A stretch of 64,000 nt of DNA, from positions 434,001 to 498,000 of the forward strand of contig NZ_QPHM01000001.1 in assembly GCF_003336245.1 (NCBI RefSeq), given 5' to 3'. Below, piece after piece: positions 45,048 through 53,382 of the stretch; the first letter of the stretch is position 1; the number at the start of each line of letters is the position of its first letter. The DNA is from Haloplanus salinus (GTDB lineage: Archaea; Halobacteriota; Halobacteria; Halobacteriales; Haloferacaceae). Position numbers and translations under genes: made by a program. Below the pieces are notes generated by a model. It saw only the letters and a list, made by a program, of their open reading frames with translations, was not told the DNA's origin and made no database searches.

Positions 45048-45589
45048 GTGCCGGGACATTTGGTGGCGGAGCGTCGGGGGCCGCCCCCGTCGTCGCGGTG
45101 GCGTTACTCGTCGCTCTCGTGGTCATTCTGGCGATCACGGTGTCGGGGTTCGTCCTGACACAGGAGTCGGACGTCCCCCCGCCGGCGCCACGGGTCAGCG
45201 TCTCGTACGAACTCGTCCCCGACGGGAGCGAACGGACCATCGCCGTGACGCTGGAGGGCGGCGACGCCGTCGACACCGGTCGACTCTACGTCACCGGCTC
45301 GGCGGATCTGGACATCGGCGCCGCACCGGGTGAGACGGGAGCGGCGGACGAACGGTGGGCCAGTTCCCGGAAGACGTTCGTCGAGGCCCCACCCGACGAC
45401 CCGCCACAGGTCGGCATCGGCGACCGGTAGGAGTCCGGCGAGACGATCCATCTCGATCCCATCGGCGACGCCACGGGCGTGACAGTCGAACTCTACTGGA
45501 ACACGCAGCCGGTCGAGGGAATCAATCCCGGAACGGTGACGGGTGACGACGCGTACCTGATCGCGGAGTTCAGGGTCCGAAAGCACTGA
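45048..45589 (+). pseudogene. Type IV pilin (archaeal pilin N-terminal family), frameshifted and with internal stop
   Basis: A TATA box (ttttatt, 45019-45026) is 26 nt before the GTG at 45048, which opens VPGHLVAERRG, a good class III prepilin signal. A run of five G (45076-45080) is one base short: adding one G continues as AAPVVAVALLVALVVILAIT, the pilin hydrophobic helix, in the other frame. That frame meets TAG at 45428, after which ESGETIHLDPIGDATGVTVE and a typical pilin C-terminus run to TGA at 45589. Two independent lesions indicate a recently dead pilin gene (or, for the G-run, a sequencing error). Confidence 0.75.
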
Positions 45590-45765
45590 GGCCGCCGGCC
45601 AGCCCCCGTTCCCGTCCCCGCTTCCTCTCCGCGCGACTCGCCCGAAAATCGCCGTCCGGACACGCGACGGCGCGAGCCCTCGCGGTGGCGGCCCGGTAGA
45701 GGGTCGACGTGAGCCGCAGTATTGGGGCATCCGTCCGTTGGGTTTCGAGTGGCAATCCGAACACG

Positions 45766-46440
45766 ATGGAGCCCACCGACCCCGATCCGGAACGGCTGCG
45801 CAAACTGCTCGGCGACGCGACCGGACGGGAGACGATCCAGCAACTCATGGCGCTCATTCCGGTTGCGAACGGGACGGCGCCGGAGACCGTCGCGAAGTGG
45901 TACGGGTTCGAGACGGAGACCGTCAGGGAGTGGCTCGACGAGTTCGGACGGGACGCGTCCGGGGCGTTCGATCACGCCGAGCGGTTCGGCAAGGCCGGGC
46001 GCCGCGTTACGCCGACTGGACAGGAGGGTCACTCGCACGTGGAGTATCTCGACTACGAGGTCATAGCGGAGCACGGCTGGGAGCTCGGCGATTCGAACCT
46101 CTTCGAGAAGGCACGAACCGCCGACCTCGAGGCGCCGGCGTACGGCGGTCTCACCGTCGAGGGAGGCGACTCCGTGCTGGAGGCGGTGGAGGCGGCGGGG
46201 CTCGACTGGCCCCACGCCTGTCGGGGCGGCGCCTGTTCGAACTGTGCGGTCATCGTCAAACACGGTGAGATATCCATGCCGGGCGATCAGATACTTCCCG
46301 GAGAGGCGGTCGGACGCGGGGCCCGTCTCGCCTGCGTCGGGACGCCGGTGACCGACCACGTCGAGGTCGTGTACAACGTCGACGAACTCGACTTCCTCGA
46401 GGAGTATCGACTCCCCTCACGGTCGGAGTCGACCGCGTGA
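45766..46440 (+). CDS. 2Fe-2S plant-type ferredoxin with N-terminal helical domain
   Basis: 224 residues. The C-terminal half is a 2Fe-2S ferredoxin: CRGGACSNC gives three cysteines and ACVGT the fourth. The N-terminal about 100 residues form an HTH-like helical region (TIQQLMALIPVANGTAPETVAKWYGFETETVREWLDEF), as in several haloarchaeal ferredoxins. Cytoplasmic electron carrier, possibly for oxidoreductases such as the por complex, although not adjacent. Upstream in-frame residues lack support for an earlier start. Confidence 0.9.
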   Translation: MEPTDPDPERLRKLLGDATGRETIQQLMALIPVANGTAPETVAKWYGFETETVREWLDEFGRDASGAFDHAERFGKAGRRVTPTGQEGHSHVEYLDYEVIAEHGWELGDSNLFEKARTADLEAPAYGGLTVEGGDSVLEAVEAAGLDWPHACRGGACSNCAVIVKHGEISMPGDQILPGEAVGRGARLACVGTPVTDHVEVVYNVDELDFLEEYRLPSRSESTA

Positions 46441-46554
46441 GGCGTCAGCGCGTCGGCCACCTCCTCGGACACCACGACGTTGCGCCCGTCGTTCGAGCCG
46501 TCTTTCGGACGGGGCGGCGGCTCCGCCGAGCTCGTGCGTGCACACCGGAACCGA

Positions 46555-46680
46555 ATGCGTCGAGCCGGGACTCGACGTGGAGTACTAACCGTCGGCACCG
46601 CGACCGCGTTCCTCGGTACGGTCGCGGGTCGTTCGCCGCCGGCGAGCCCGGAGCAGCCCGGATCCGATCTCCATGGCTGA
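46555..46680 (+). other. 41-codon frame with Tat-like signal, probably a fragment
   Basis: Encodes MRRAGTRRGVLTVGTATAFLG... then ends SDLHG. It resembles only the signal peptide of an exported protein with no mature domain. It overlaps the next possible start (ATG 46673). Most likely a gene fragment in the decayed stretch between ferredoxin and tRNA-Trp. Confidence 0.3.
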
Positions 46681-46757
46681 TCGTTTCACCGACCTCGATT
46701 CCCGCGTCGTCTCTCGGCTGCGTGGATCCGCGAAGGCAACGCTCGATAAGTACAGCC

Positions 46758-46985
46758 ATGCCGACCTGTGCGACATTCTCCGACGGGTCGATCACGTGGC
46801 AACTGAACGCCGGCCGCGATCCAGTGGACGTGGCGGCACGGGCCGCGACGACGCCGGGCGTGATCCGTCGCTACTACGATCAGCCCGACCTCGACGCCGA
46901 GCTCCGACGTCGTGTCACACAGTTCGACGACATCGACATCTGCGAGCACGGCGATCCGACCGACTTCGACGAGGTAACAGAATGA
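46758..46985 (+). pseudogene. Remnant of a tyrosine recombinase (integrase), C-terminal part
   Basis: Frame 46758-46985 encodes GSITWQLNAGRDPVDVAA, then TTPGVIRRYYDQPDL and a charged end. This resembles the last catalytic region of haloarchaeal tyrosine recombinases, where an H/R-x-x-R box precedes the nucleophilic Tyr (here YYDQP). The conserved box itself is changed to SDGS. An overlapping frame from ATG 46673 (MADRFTDLDSRVVSR...YSHADLCDILRR) could be the preceding part, joined by a frameshift near 46785-46800. It lies 128 nt from the 3' end of tRNA-Trp, the usual position of an integrase in a tRNA-targeting element. Confidence 0.45.
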
Positions 46986-47112
46986 TCCGGACGACAGCGT
47001 CTCGACGGGACGAACAGCCACGCTCAGGGGACAGCCGTCGCTCGCATTCAGGTTTCGTTAGTGGAGCGCCGCTAATGGTGGATAAAACCCGCCGTAAGAG
47101 TTTATTTCAGAG

Positions 47113-47289
47113 TGGGGTCGGAGGGATTTGAACCCCCGATCGACTGATATCTCCGGTTACGCCTCGGTACTCCAGAGGGTCGTCGTCGCGCGGCGATGAT
47201 CAGTCGCGCGCTCGGTATATCAGTCTGGAGTGTCGTCACCGGGCGGAGCCTCTGGAGTCAGTCGCCATGCCGGGCTTGGCCACGACCCC
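47113..47289 (-). tRNA. trnW: tRNA-Trp (CCA) with 103-nt intron
   Basis: Exon 1 (47289-47252) starts GGGGTCGTGG and runs into the anticodon loop CTCCAG. Exon 2 (47148-47113) starts ATCAGTCG and ends CGACCCC plus discriminator A. Acceptor GGGGTCG/CGACCCC and anticodon arm ACTGA/TCAGT pair perfectly; the T loop is GTTCAAATC. The anticodon is CCA. Mature length is 74 nt. No CCA is encoded. The intron position and length equal those known for Haloferax volcanii tRNA-Trp, spliced at a bulge-helix-bulge motif. Confidence 0.95.
47149..47251 (-). ncRNA. tRNA-Trp intron, box C/D guide RNA
   Basis: The intron carries a C-like box (GTGACGA) and two CCGA boxes acting as D' (47215-47212) and D (47167-47164). 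The guide before D' pairs with exon 2 (ATATCAGTC) so that its fifth base faces U39. The guide before D (CTCTGGAGT) pairs with the anticodon region so that its fifth base faces C34. Both follow the N+5 rule, matching the known self-guided 2'-O-methylation of C34 and U39 in haloarchaeal tRNA-Trp. Confidence 0.85.
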
Positions 47290-47329
47290 TCGACAACTCT
47301 TTATCCGAAGGACGGTAAAGGGATTTCGG

Positions 47330-47551
47330 TTATCGGTCGGTGGCGGCCCAGTCGCACTCTTGGCACTTGTAGCCCGTAACTAGCTCGGTGACCGAGGGCA
47401 TGTAAGCGACGGCGAGGACGTCGCTGTCGCAGTCCGGACACTGTCGGTCGGCGTCCTCGATGGCGTCGGCCTCCATGGGCGGGTCGCCCTCGATCAGTTC
47501 GGCCAGTCGTTCGGCGGTCACCATCCGACCCTGGACGACGCGGTTCGTCAT
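47330..47551 (-). CDS. DUF5795 family small zinc-ribbon protein
   Basis: 73 residues from MTNRVVQGRMVTAERLAELIEG, a start shared with the DUF5795 family as I recall it. Two CxxC knuckles (QCPDCDSD and YKCQECDW) bind zinc. Function unknown; very common in haloarchaea. TATA-like cttact lies about 30 nt before the ATG. Located 40 nt from the tRNA-Trp 5' end. Confidence 0.82.
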   Translation of the reverse strand: MTNRVVQGRMVTAERLAELIEGDPPMEADAIEDADRQCPDCDSDVLAVAYMPSVTELVTGYKCQECDWAATDR

Positions 47552-47714
47552 GACTCGACGGTAGGCGCGGAGACAAGTAAGCCCTGTGTGCCAAGGGTCG
47601 GCAGTGGTGTCGGCGACCGGTAGTTTTGATACTATGGAATGGTATGGACCGATACGGATAGATAACCATGCACGGTGGCGTAGGCAGCCGACACGGTGAT
47701 GGGGTGACGAACCG

Positions 47715-47873
47715 GTGACTGCACCGTACAACTACGATGGGATGTTACCGCTGGGACCGGAACGCGGGTCCGAGTACGTCTGTTCGCGGTGTGAGTCGAC
47801 GTTCGACGACGACCACTACCTCTGTCCGGTCTGTGGAACGCTCACGCTCGAACGTCGCTCGGCGGAGTCCTGA
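47715..47873 (+). CDS. Small zinc-ribbon protein (52 residues)
   Basis: From a GTG start: VTAPYNYDGMLPLGPERG..., with knuckles YVCSRCES and YLCPVCGT 14 residues apart. An internal ATG at 47742 would shorten it to 43 residues and keep both knuckles. It ends 78 nt before the HalX response regulator. Small zinc-finger proteins are abundant in haloarchaea; role unknown. Confidence 0.55.
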   Translation: MTAPYNYDGMLPLGPERGSEYVCSRCESTFDDDHYLCPVCGTLTLERRSAES

Positions 47874-47950
47874 GGGGACAGGAGCGAGTCGGCAGAACTA
47901 TTTTTCCCCCACCCGTGGTACCGTGGTAGCCGACCCGACTCGGCACAGTC

Positions 47951-48526
47951 ATGACCCCGTCACCACCCCATATTCTCGTCGTCGAGGACGAGACCGAACT
48001 GGCCGAACTGTTCGCCGAGTGGCTTTCGGAGGAGTACGACGTCGAGGTGGCGACGGACGGGGAGACGGCGCTGGAGCTGGTCGACGACGACACCGACGTG
48101 GTGTTGCTCGACCGCCTGATGCCCGGTCTCTCCGGCGACGAAGTGCTGGAGACGATCCGTGAGCGTGGCCTCGATCCCCGGGTGGCGATGGTGACCGCGG
48201 TCGAACCCGACTTCGATGTCCTCGACATGGGCTTCGACGATTACGTCGTCAAGCCCCTCTTCCGGGCGGACATCCAGCGGCTCGTCGGGGGGCTGCTCGA
48301 ACGCGACGCGTACGACAGACAGCTCTCGGAGCTGTTCTCCACGGCCTCGAAACTCGCCGCGCTCGAATCCCACAAGGAGCCGGACGAACTCGCCGACAGC
48401 GAGGAGTACCGACGGCTCGAAGCGGAACTAGAGCGCGCACGCGAGCGTGTCGAGCAGCTCGAAACGGACATGAGCGAGGCGGACTTCGAGGCCGTCTTCT
48501 ACGACTTCGACCGGATCGACCTGTAA
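47951..48526 (+). CDS. HalX-domain response regulator
   Basis: 191 residues. Receiver domain (about 1-120): ILVVEDETELAELF, phosphoacceptor Asp in VVLLDRLMPGLSG, Thr in MVTAVEPDFD and Lys in YVVKPL. The C-terminal HalX domain (about 125-191) forms a coiled coil (LESHKEPDELADS, LEAELERARERVEQLETDM). HalX regulators are haloarchaeal signalling proteins, usually without a DNA-binding domain. A cognate kinase gene is not adjacent; the kinase at 14130 is far away. All phosphorylation residues are intact. Confidence 0.93.
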   Translation: MTPSPPHILVVEDETELAELFAEWLSEEYDVEVATDGETALELVDDDTDVVLLDRLMPGLSGDEVLETIRERGLDPRVAMVTAVEPDFDVLDMGFDDYVVKPLFRADIQRLVGGLLERDAYDRQLSELFSTASKLAALESHKEPDELADSEEYRRLEAELERARERVEQLETDMSEADFEAVFYDFDRIDL

Positions 48527-48707
48527 CGGGACGGCACCGTCGGCCGACGTGTCGCCACGTTTCGAGAGCCGTACCAATCGACATTTGTCTCGGGGGGATG
48601 ACAATCGGATGTATGCTACGATCCGACGGCAGTCCGACCGCCGTTCCGTCACGATCGGTCCCCGAGTATCGTGTATCCGGGCCGTTGGCCGAACGGAGTG
48701 GGAGCCG

Positions 48708-49112
48708 ATGAGCGTAAGCAACACCCAGACGGGCGAGTCCCTGGTGAGTCTCCCGGGGAATCCGCTCGGCTACGTAGCGATTCTGTTTGCACTGGTGACT
48801 GGCGCCATCCATCTCCTGCTCGCTCCGCAGGTGGTCGGATTCAGCCAGACCCTCGCCATCCTCTTTGCGCTCAACGGTCTCGGCTTTCTCGGCGGAATTA
48901 TCGTCTTCTTGACACGGTACTGGCGGCGCGAACTCTATCTGGTCGCTGCGCTTTACGCCTTGGTGACGGTCCTCGCGCTGTTCGTCTTCCAGGGGTTCGG
49001 GGTCGAGGCCTTCATGCGGCAGGGGCAGCTGAATCCGCTGGCAGTCGTCTCGAAGGCGGCCGAGGCCCTGCTCGCCATCGTCGCCGGAGTACTATACGCG
49101 AACGAGAGCTGA
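48708..49112 (+). CDS. Four-helix membrane protein, unknown function
   Basis: 134 residues from MSVSNTQTGESLVSLPG. About four hydrophobic segments: AILFALVTGAIHLLLAP, LAILFALNGLGFLGGIIVF, LYLVAALYALVTVLALFVF and VVSKAAEALLAIVAGVLY. A conserved-looking His lies in the first segment. I recall similar short membrane proteins in haloarchaea but no function. The longer upstream frame (48549) is unsupported. Convergent with the FAD-linked oxidase. Confidence 0.75.
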   Translation: MSVSNTQTGESLVSLPGNPLGYVAILFALVTGAIHLLLAPQVVGFSQTLAILFALNGLGFLGGIIVFLTRYWRRELYLVAALYALVTVLALFVFQGFGVEAFMRQGQLNPLAVVSKAAEALLAIVAGVLYANES

Positions 49113-49126
49113 CCGACCGCCGTCGA

Positions 49127-50521
49127 TCAGGCGTCCGGTCCGTCGAAGACTTTGCCGGGGTTCATGATGCCCGCCGGATCGAGCGCCCGTTTGATCGACC
49201 GCATGGCGTCGACCGCCGCCTCGCCGTGTTCGGCGACGAGGTAGTCCTGTTTCCCGAGACCGATTCCGTGCTCGCCGGTCGACGTGCCGCCGAGTTCGAT
49301 GGCGCGTTCGACGATCTTGCGCGACACGTCCGCCCCACGGGCGACGTGGTCAGGGTCGTCCTTGTCCACCATCACCGCGTAGTGGAGGTTGCCGTCGCCG
49401 GCGTGACCGAAGCAAGGGATGAGGAAGTCCTCCGCCTCGGCCAGTTCCTTCGCGTAGCGGATGATGCCGGGGTACTCGCTGATGGGGACGGTCACGTCGC
49501 CGGGTGTGAGCGGCGAGAGGTGGTCCTCGTACGGTTCGAGCGCCTCGGCGAGTTCCCGGCGCGCCGCCCACAGTTCGTCCATACCGCGGTCGTTCTCGGC
49601 CACCTCGAAACTCGTCACGTCGTGGGCCTCGAACACCGACCGACAGAACTCGATCTCCGCTTCGATGCCGTGGTTGGCGTGAAACTCGACGAACACCATC
49701 GGCACGTCGGGCAGATCGGTGTCGAGGTGGGCGTTCGACATCGCGGCGCTCAGGCGGTCGATGAGTTCGATCTTCGCCACGTCGACGCCGGAGCGGACGG
49801 CGTCGAAGACCGCCTCCGCGGCGTCGTCGAGCGTCTCGAAGTGGGCGCGCCCGCCTCGAATCTGGGCCGGACGGCCGGCCAGCTTGATCGTCACCCGGGT
49901 GATGACCCCGAGGGTACCCTCGCTGCCGACGACGACGTCGCCGAGGTCGTACCCGCTCGACGTCTTGACCGCTCGACTGCCGGTCGTGATCACCTCGCCC
50001 GTCGGGAGGACGACCTCCATTCCCAGCACCCAGTCGCTCACCTCGCCGTATTTGACCGTCTTCATCCCGCTAGCGTCGTTGGCGAGCATGCCACCGATGG
50101 TCGAAATCTTCCCCGAGGCGGGCATCGACGGCAGGAAGAGCCCGTGTTTCGCCACCGCCTCGTTCACGTCGTCGCCGAGGATGCCCGGCTGGATGTCCAC
50201 CTGCAGGTCGTCCGGGCGGACGTCGAGGACCGCGTCCATCCGCGTCATGTCGAGCGTGATCCCGCCGTCGATGGGGATGGCGTTACCCTCTAAGCTCGTC
50301 CCCGCGGCGTAGGGCGTGACGGGCACGCCGTGTTCGGTCGCCGCGCGCATGACCGACGCCACGTCCGCCGTCGACTCCGGCCAGACGACCACGTCGGGAC
50401 GAACGCCGTCCTCGCGCGCCGTCCCCCAGTCGTGGGAACGCTGGTCCCGGTCGGCGTCGGCCACCGATGTCTGGTCCGGATCGAGCCCCAGGTCGTCGAC
50501 GAACGTGGTATCGTGGTGCAT
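49127..50521 (-). CDS. FAD-linked oxidase (D-lactate dehydrogenase/GlcD type)
   Basis: 464 residues from MHHDTTFVDDLG. The PCMH-type FAD domain has TPYAAGTSLEGNAIPIDGGI, VDIQPGILGDDVN, TIGGMLANDASGMKTVKYG and GSEGTLGVITRVTIKL. The C-terminal FAD-oxidase domain has CFGHAGDGNLHYAV and TGEHGIGLGKQDYL. It oxidises 2-hydroxy acids such as D-lactate or glycolate. No fused iron-sulfur (CCG) domain and no adjacent glcE/F genes, so the electron acceptor is unknown. Confidence 0.92.
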   Translation of the reverse strand: MHHDTTFVDDLGLDPDQTSVADADRDQRSHDWGTAREDGVRPDVVVWPESTADVASVMRAATEHGVPVTPYAAGTSLEGNAIPIDGGITLDMTRMDAVLDVRPDDLQVDIQPGILGDDVNEAVAKHGLFLPSMPASGKISTIGGMLANDASGMKTVKYGEVSDWVLGMEVVLPTGEVITTGSRAVKTSSGYDLGDVVVGSEGTLGVITRVTIKLAGRPAQIRGGRAHFETLDDAAEAVFDAVRSGVDVAKIELIDRLSAAMSNAHLDTDLPDVPMVFVEFHANHGIEAEIEFCRSVFEAHDVTSFEVAENDRGMDELWAARRELAEALEPYEDHLSPLTPGDVTVPISEYPGIIRYAKELAEAEDFLIPCFGHAGDGNLHYAVMVDKDDPDHVARGADVSRKIVERAIELGGTSTGEHGIGLGKQDYLVAEHGEAAVDAMRSIKRALDPAGIMNPGKVFDGPDA

Positions 50522-50704
50522 GCTTCGACCCAGCAGTGGTGGGAGTATAGGCTTGTTGCTCGGCGAGTGAGCACGAAACGGCGATATCGACCCTGAAACC
50601 GCTCGACGGGGACGGCCACGAGCGGCCCCGAAGCGCGACGGGTCGAATCTCAATGCCGAGAATTGGCCAGTTCGTTTTTGTGTGTCGGTATCCTCCTGAT
50701 CGCA

Positions 50705-52177
50705 ATGGCCCGGTCACGCGTCCCCCGGCTGTATCGGTTCGTGCGCGACCGAACTGCGCAGGCCGAACCGATCGGCGTGGTGCTCGTCATCGGCCTCGTC
50801 CTCGCCTCGACGACGGTCGTCGTCGCGTTCGGGTCGGCCGCCATCGGCGACGTGCAGTCCCGGTCCGAACTCGACCGGGCGGAGAACGGGATGACGCTGC
50901 TCGACTCCCGGCTCTCGACCGTGGCGCTCGGCGATTCCGAGACCCAAAGCGTCGACCTCCCCACGACGAGCGGCGGGTACACCGTCGATCCGGACGCGGG
51001 GACCATCCGCATCGTCCACCGGAACTACGACGGCTCCAACGACGCGACGCTGGTGCCGAACACGTCCCTCGGCGCCATCGTCTACCGGAGCGACGGGGCG
51101 TCCATCGCGTACCAGGGCGGCGGCGTCTGGCGGTCGTACGAGGACGGGTCGACCCGGATGGTCTCGCCCCCCGAGTTCCACTACCGCCAAGGGACGCTCA
51201 CCTTCCCGCTCGTCCGCATCGAGGGGTCGGGGGGTGCCACGGGGACGGCGACGGTGACCGCACGGTCAGCCGGTCGGGGGGCGTCGGTGTATCCGGACGA
51301 GGCGACGTACCCCAACGGTGAGAACTACTCCAACCCGGTCGAGGACGGGACGGTCGAAGTCATCATCGACAGCGAGTACGCGGAGGCGTGGGGGTCGTAT
51401 TTCAGCACGCGGACCGACGGCAACGTCTCCTACCCCGGTCCGAACACCGTCGCAGTCGAACTCATCACCATCGGGACGCTCGGCGACTTCCAGATGCCCC
51501 CGGAGACGCAGGGACTCACCGTCCGTGGGATGGACAGCGGTCACTCGCTCCAGGACTTCTCGTTTACCATCCGCCCACAGGACACCGAGGAGTCTTCCTT
51601 CGCGAACCTCGACTGGTCGCTCTACGCCCGACAGGGCCAACGGCAGTTCGAGATTCACGTCGGCGGTAACGGGGTCAACGACTGTAACGAGGACGTCGCG
51701 CTCTCGCTGTACTACAGCGACGACGGCGGCGACACCCACCACGGCTGGTACAGCGACAACTACCTCGAAACGAAGTGTGGGGAGGTGAACGGCAAGCCGG
51801 CCGACGGCGACGAGATATGGGTCGACGTCGACCTCACCCCGCCGAACGGGACGGCCAGCATGAACTACGAGAAGGTGAAAAACGACAACGTCCGCTTCAA
51901 GTCGGGGTCGAAGACGCTCGCGAGCGACGCGACGTTCGACGACCACCCGCCCGACCCGGGCGTCACCTACACCAGCGGGAGCGACGAGGATCTGCCCGTA
52001 CTCACCCGGCACTACTTCGCGAAGATGGGTCCCGGCTTCGACCTGGTCGTCGCCGACCAGAACAACGCGGGCATCGGCGAATCCGGCTCCGCGGGCTACA
52101 TCTACTACGGCGGGAACGGCAGGGTCGTCACCTACCTCCACATCACGAACCACAACGTGACCGCGCAGGTCAACTGA
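50705..52177 (+). CDS. Large pilin-like secreted protein (DUF7289 type)
   Basis: 490 residues. The N-terminal segment RDRTAQAEPIGVVLVIGLVLASTTVVVAFG resembles a class III prepilin signal and hydrophobic helix. The rest is a beta-rich, Ser/Thr/Gly-rich ectodomain. The 255-residue protein encoded convergently has a similar design, and both fit the haloarchaeal DUF7289 family. Its end overlaps that gene's end by 8 nt. Likely a minor pilin or tip protein of the neighbouring pilus system; assignment is inference from family and position. Confidence 0.78.
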   Translation: MARSRVPRLYRFVRDRTAQAEPIGVVLVIGLVLASTTVVVAFGSAAIGDVQSRSELDRAENGMTLLDSRLSTVALGDSETQSVDLPTTSGGYTVDPDAGTIRIVHRNYDGSNDATLVPNTSLGAIVYRSDGASIAYQGGGVWRSYEDGSTRMVSPPEFHYRQGTLTFPLVRIEGSGGATGTATVTARSAGRGASVYPDEATYPNGENYSNPVEDGTVEVIIDSEYAEAWGSYFSTRTDGNVSYPGPNTVAVELITIGTLGDFQMPPETQGLTVRGMDSGHSLQDFSFTIRPQDTEESSFANLDWSLYARQGQRQFEIHVGGNGVNDCNEDVALSLYYSDDGGDTHHGWYSDNYLETKCGEVNGKPADGDEIWVDVDLTPPNGTASMNYEKVKNDNVRFKSGSKTLASDATFDDHPPDPGVTYTSGSDEDLPVLTRHYFAKMGPGFDLVVADQNNAGIGESGSAGYIYYGGNGRVVTYLHITNHNVTAQVN

Positions 52178-52937
52178 TCCGCACCCTGATCGTCGTCTTC
52201 ACGACGTGGAGGTTGTCGGTTTCGAACGAACACGAGACGGTTCCGGAGCCGTCGAGCGGATCGCAGGACGCGCCGGCCATGCCCTCCAGTTGCGTCTCGA
52301 AGTAACGCTTCCAGGCTTCCGCGCGGCGCGGTTCGGTTTCGACGACGACGGTCACTTGATTCGACGGCTGAGTGTGCGAGACGACGGCCGTACCGCCCCG
52401 GACGCTCCGGATGAGCACGGTCGTCGACCCGGAGCGACGCTGGGCAGTCCCGGTGGCGGATTCGAGGGTCGTGTAGTGGAGTACGGTCCGGTTCTCGTCG
52501 AACCGGAACGGAGGGGCGCGGCGCATCGCCGCCCCGCCGCGGTCGACGCGGAAGACGGCACCGAACTCGTAGACGACGCCTCGGGAGAGGTCGTTCCCGT
52601 CACCGGACGTGCCGAACGCGACCGCCCGGGACTGCGCGGAGCCCACCGTCGTCCCGTCCGACAGCGAGACGTTTGCGTCTGACGTCGCCCCGAGCGTCAG
52701 CGTGGTCTCCGCGAGTTTGATCTCCGTCGCCCGCGACGGCGCCCCGCCGTGGGCGATGTCGCGCTGGTTGTCCGCGAACACCTCGAACGCCCGTTCGCCG
52801 TTGTCGATCCGTTCCGCGTTTCGCGCGTCTTGTAGGCTGCCGAGGCCGACGACGGTGACGAGCCCGACCGACGCCGTGATCAGCGAGAACACGAGGACGA
52901 AGCTCAACACGTCGCTAACCGCGCGCTCGTCAATCAT
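52170..52937 (-). CDS. Pilin-like protein (DUF7289 type), last gene of the pilus operon
   Basis: 255 residues. Starts MIDERAVSDVLSFVLVFSLITASVGLVTVVG, a prepilin-like sequence with a hydrophobic helix at residues about 10-30. The ectodomain contains FEVFADNQRDIAHGGAPSRATEI and a C-terminal CxC-like Cys pair (SCDPLDGSGTVSC). ATG overlaps the preceding gene by 8 nt. Expected at the cell surface in a pilus. Confidence 0.8.
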   Translation of the reverse strand: MIDERAVSDVLSFVLVFSLITASVGLVTVVGLGSLQDARNAERIDNGERAFEVFADNQRDIAHGGAPSRATEIKLAETTLTLGATSDANVSLSDGTTVGSAQSRAVAFGTSGDGNDLSRGVVYEFGAVFRVDRGGAAMRRAPPFRFDENRTVLHYTTLESATGTAQRRSGSTTVLIRSVRGGTAVVSHTQPSNQVTVVVETEPRRAEAWKRYFETQLEGMAGASCDPLDGSGTVSCSFETDNLHVVKTTIRVRIS

Positions 52938-53382
52938 TCCGCACCTCCAAGGCCCCCGACGCGGGGTCGTACTCGACTATCAACGTGCCGCCGGTCACCG
53001 TCGTCTCGGCGACCGGCCGGCGCGTCCGGACCGTGACGTTGGCCGCGGCGTCGGACCGGCCGGTCGTGAGGACGAGGCGGTGGACGGTCGGCGGATCCAC
53101 CTCGACGATACGGATGCGGTACGCGTCGCCGGCGACGCGCGAGGGGACGTCGATCCGGAGCCGGACGGTACAGGAGTCACAGTCGGCGAGGCGGCCGGCA
53201 CTCGCCAGGTCGTCGGCGACGGTCTGTCCGATCACCTGCAGTTCGATCCGTGCGGACTGATCTCGCTGGTCTTCGACCAGACCACCGCCGGCGACGATCA
53301 GGCCGGAGACGAGGATGCCCGCGATACCGAGCGAGAGAACGTAGCCGAGCGCTGTCGAGGTGGCACGGCGGTCACGACGCAT
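52930..53382 (-). CDS. Pilin-like protein (DUF7266 type)
   Basis: 150 residues. MRRDRRATSTALGYVLSLGIAGILVSGLIV provides a short basic N-terminus and a hydrophobic helix. A Cys pair (DCDSC) follows in the ectodomain. It matches the haloarchaeal DUF7266 family. The ATG overlaps the stop of the upstream gene by 1 nt (TGATG), and its own end overlaps the next gene by 8 nt, indicating co-translation. Confidence 0.8.
   Translation of the reverse strand: MRRDRRATSTALGYVLSLGIAGILVSGLIVAGGGLVEDQRDQSARIELQVIGQTVADDLASAGRLADCDSCTVRLRIDVPSRVAGDAYRIRIVEVDPPTVHRLVLTTGRSDAAANVTVRTRRPVAETTVTGGTLIVEYDPASGALEVRND

Noticed and set aside
45428-45430. TAG as a pyrrolysine codon in the pilin gene
   Set aside because: Haloarchaea are not known to use pyrrolysine and the gene also has a frameshift, so decay is simpler.
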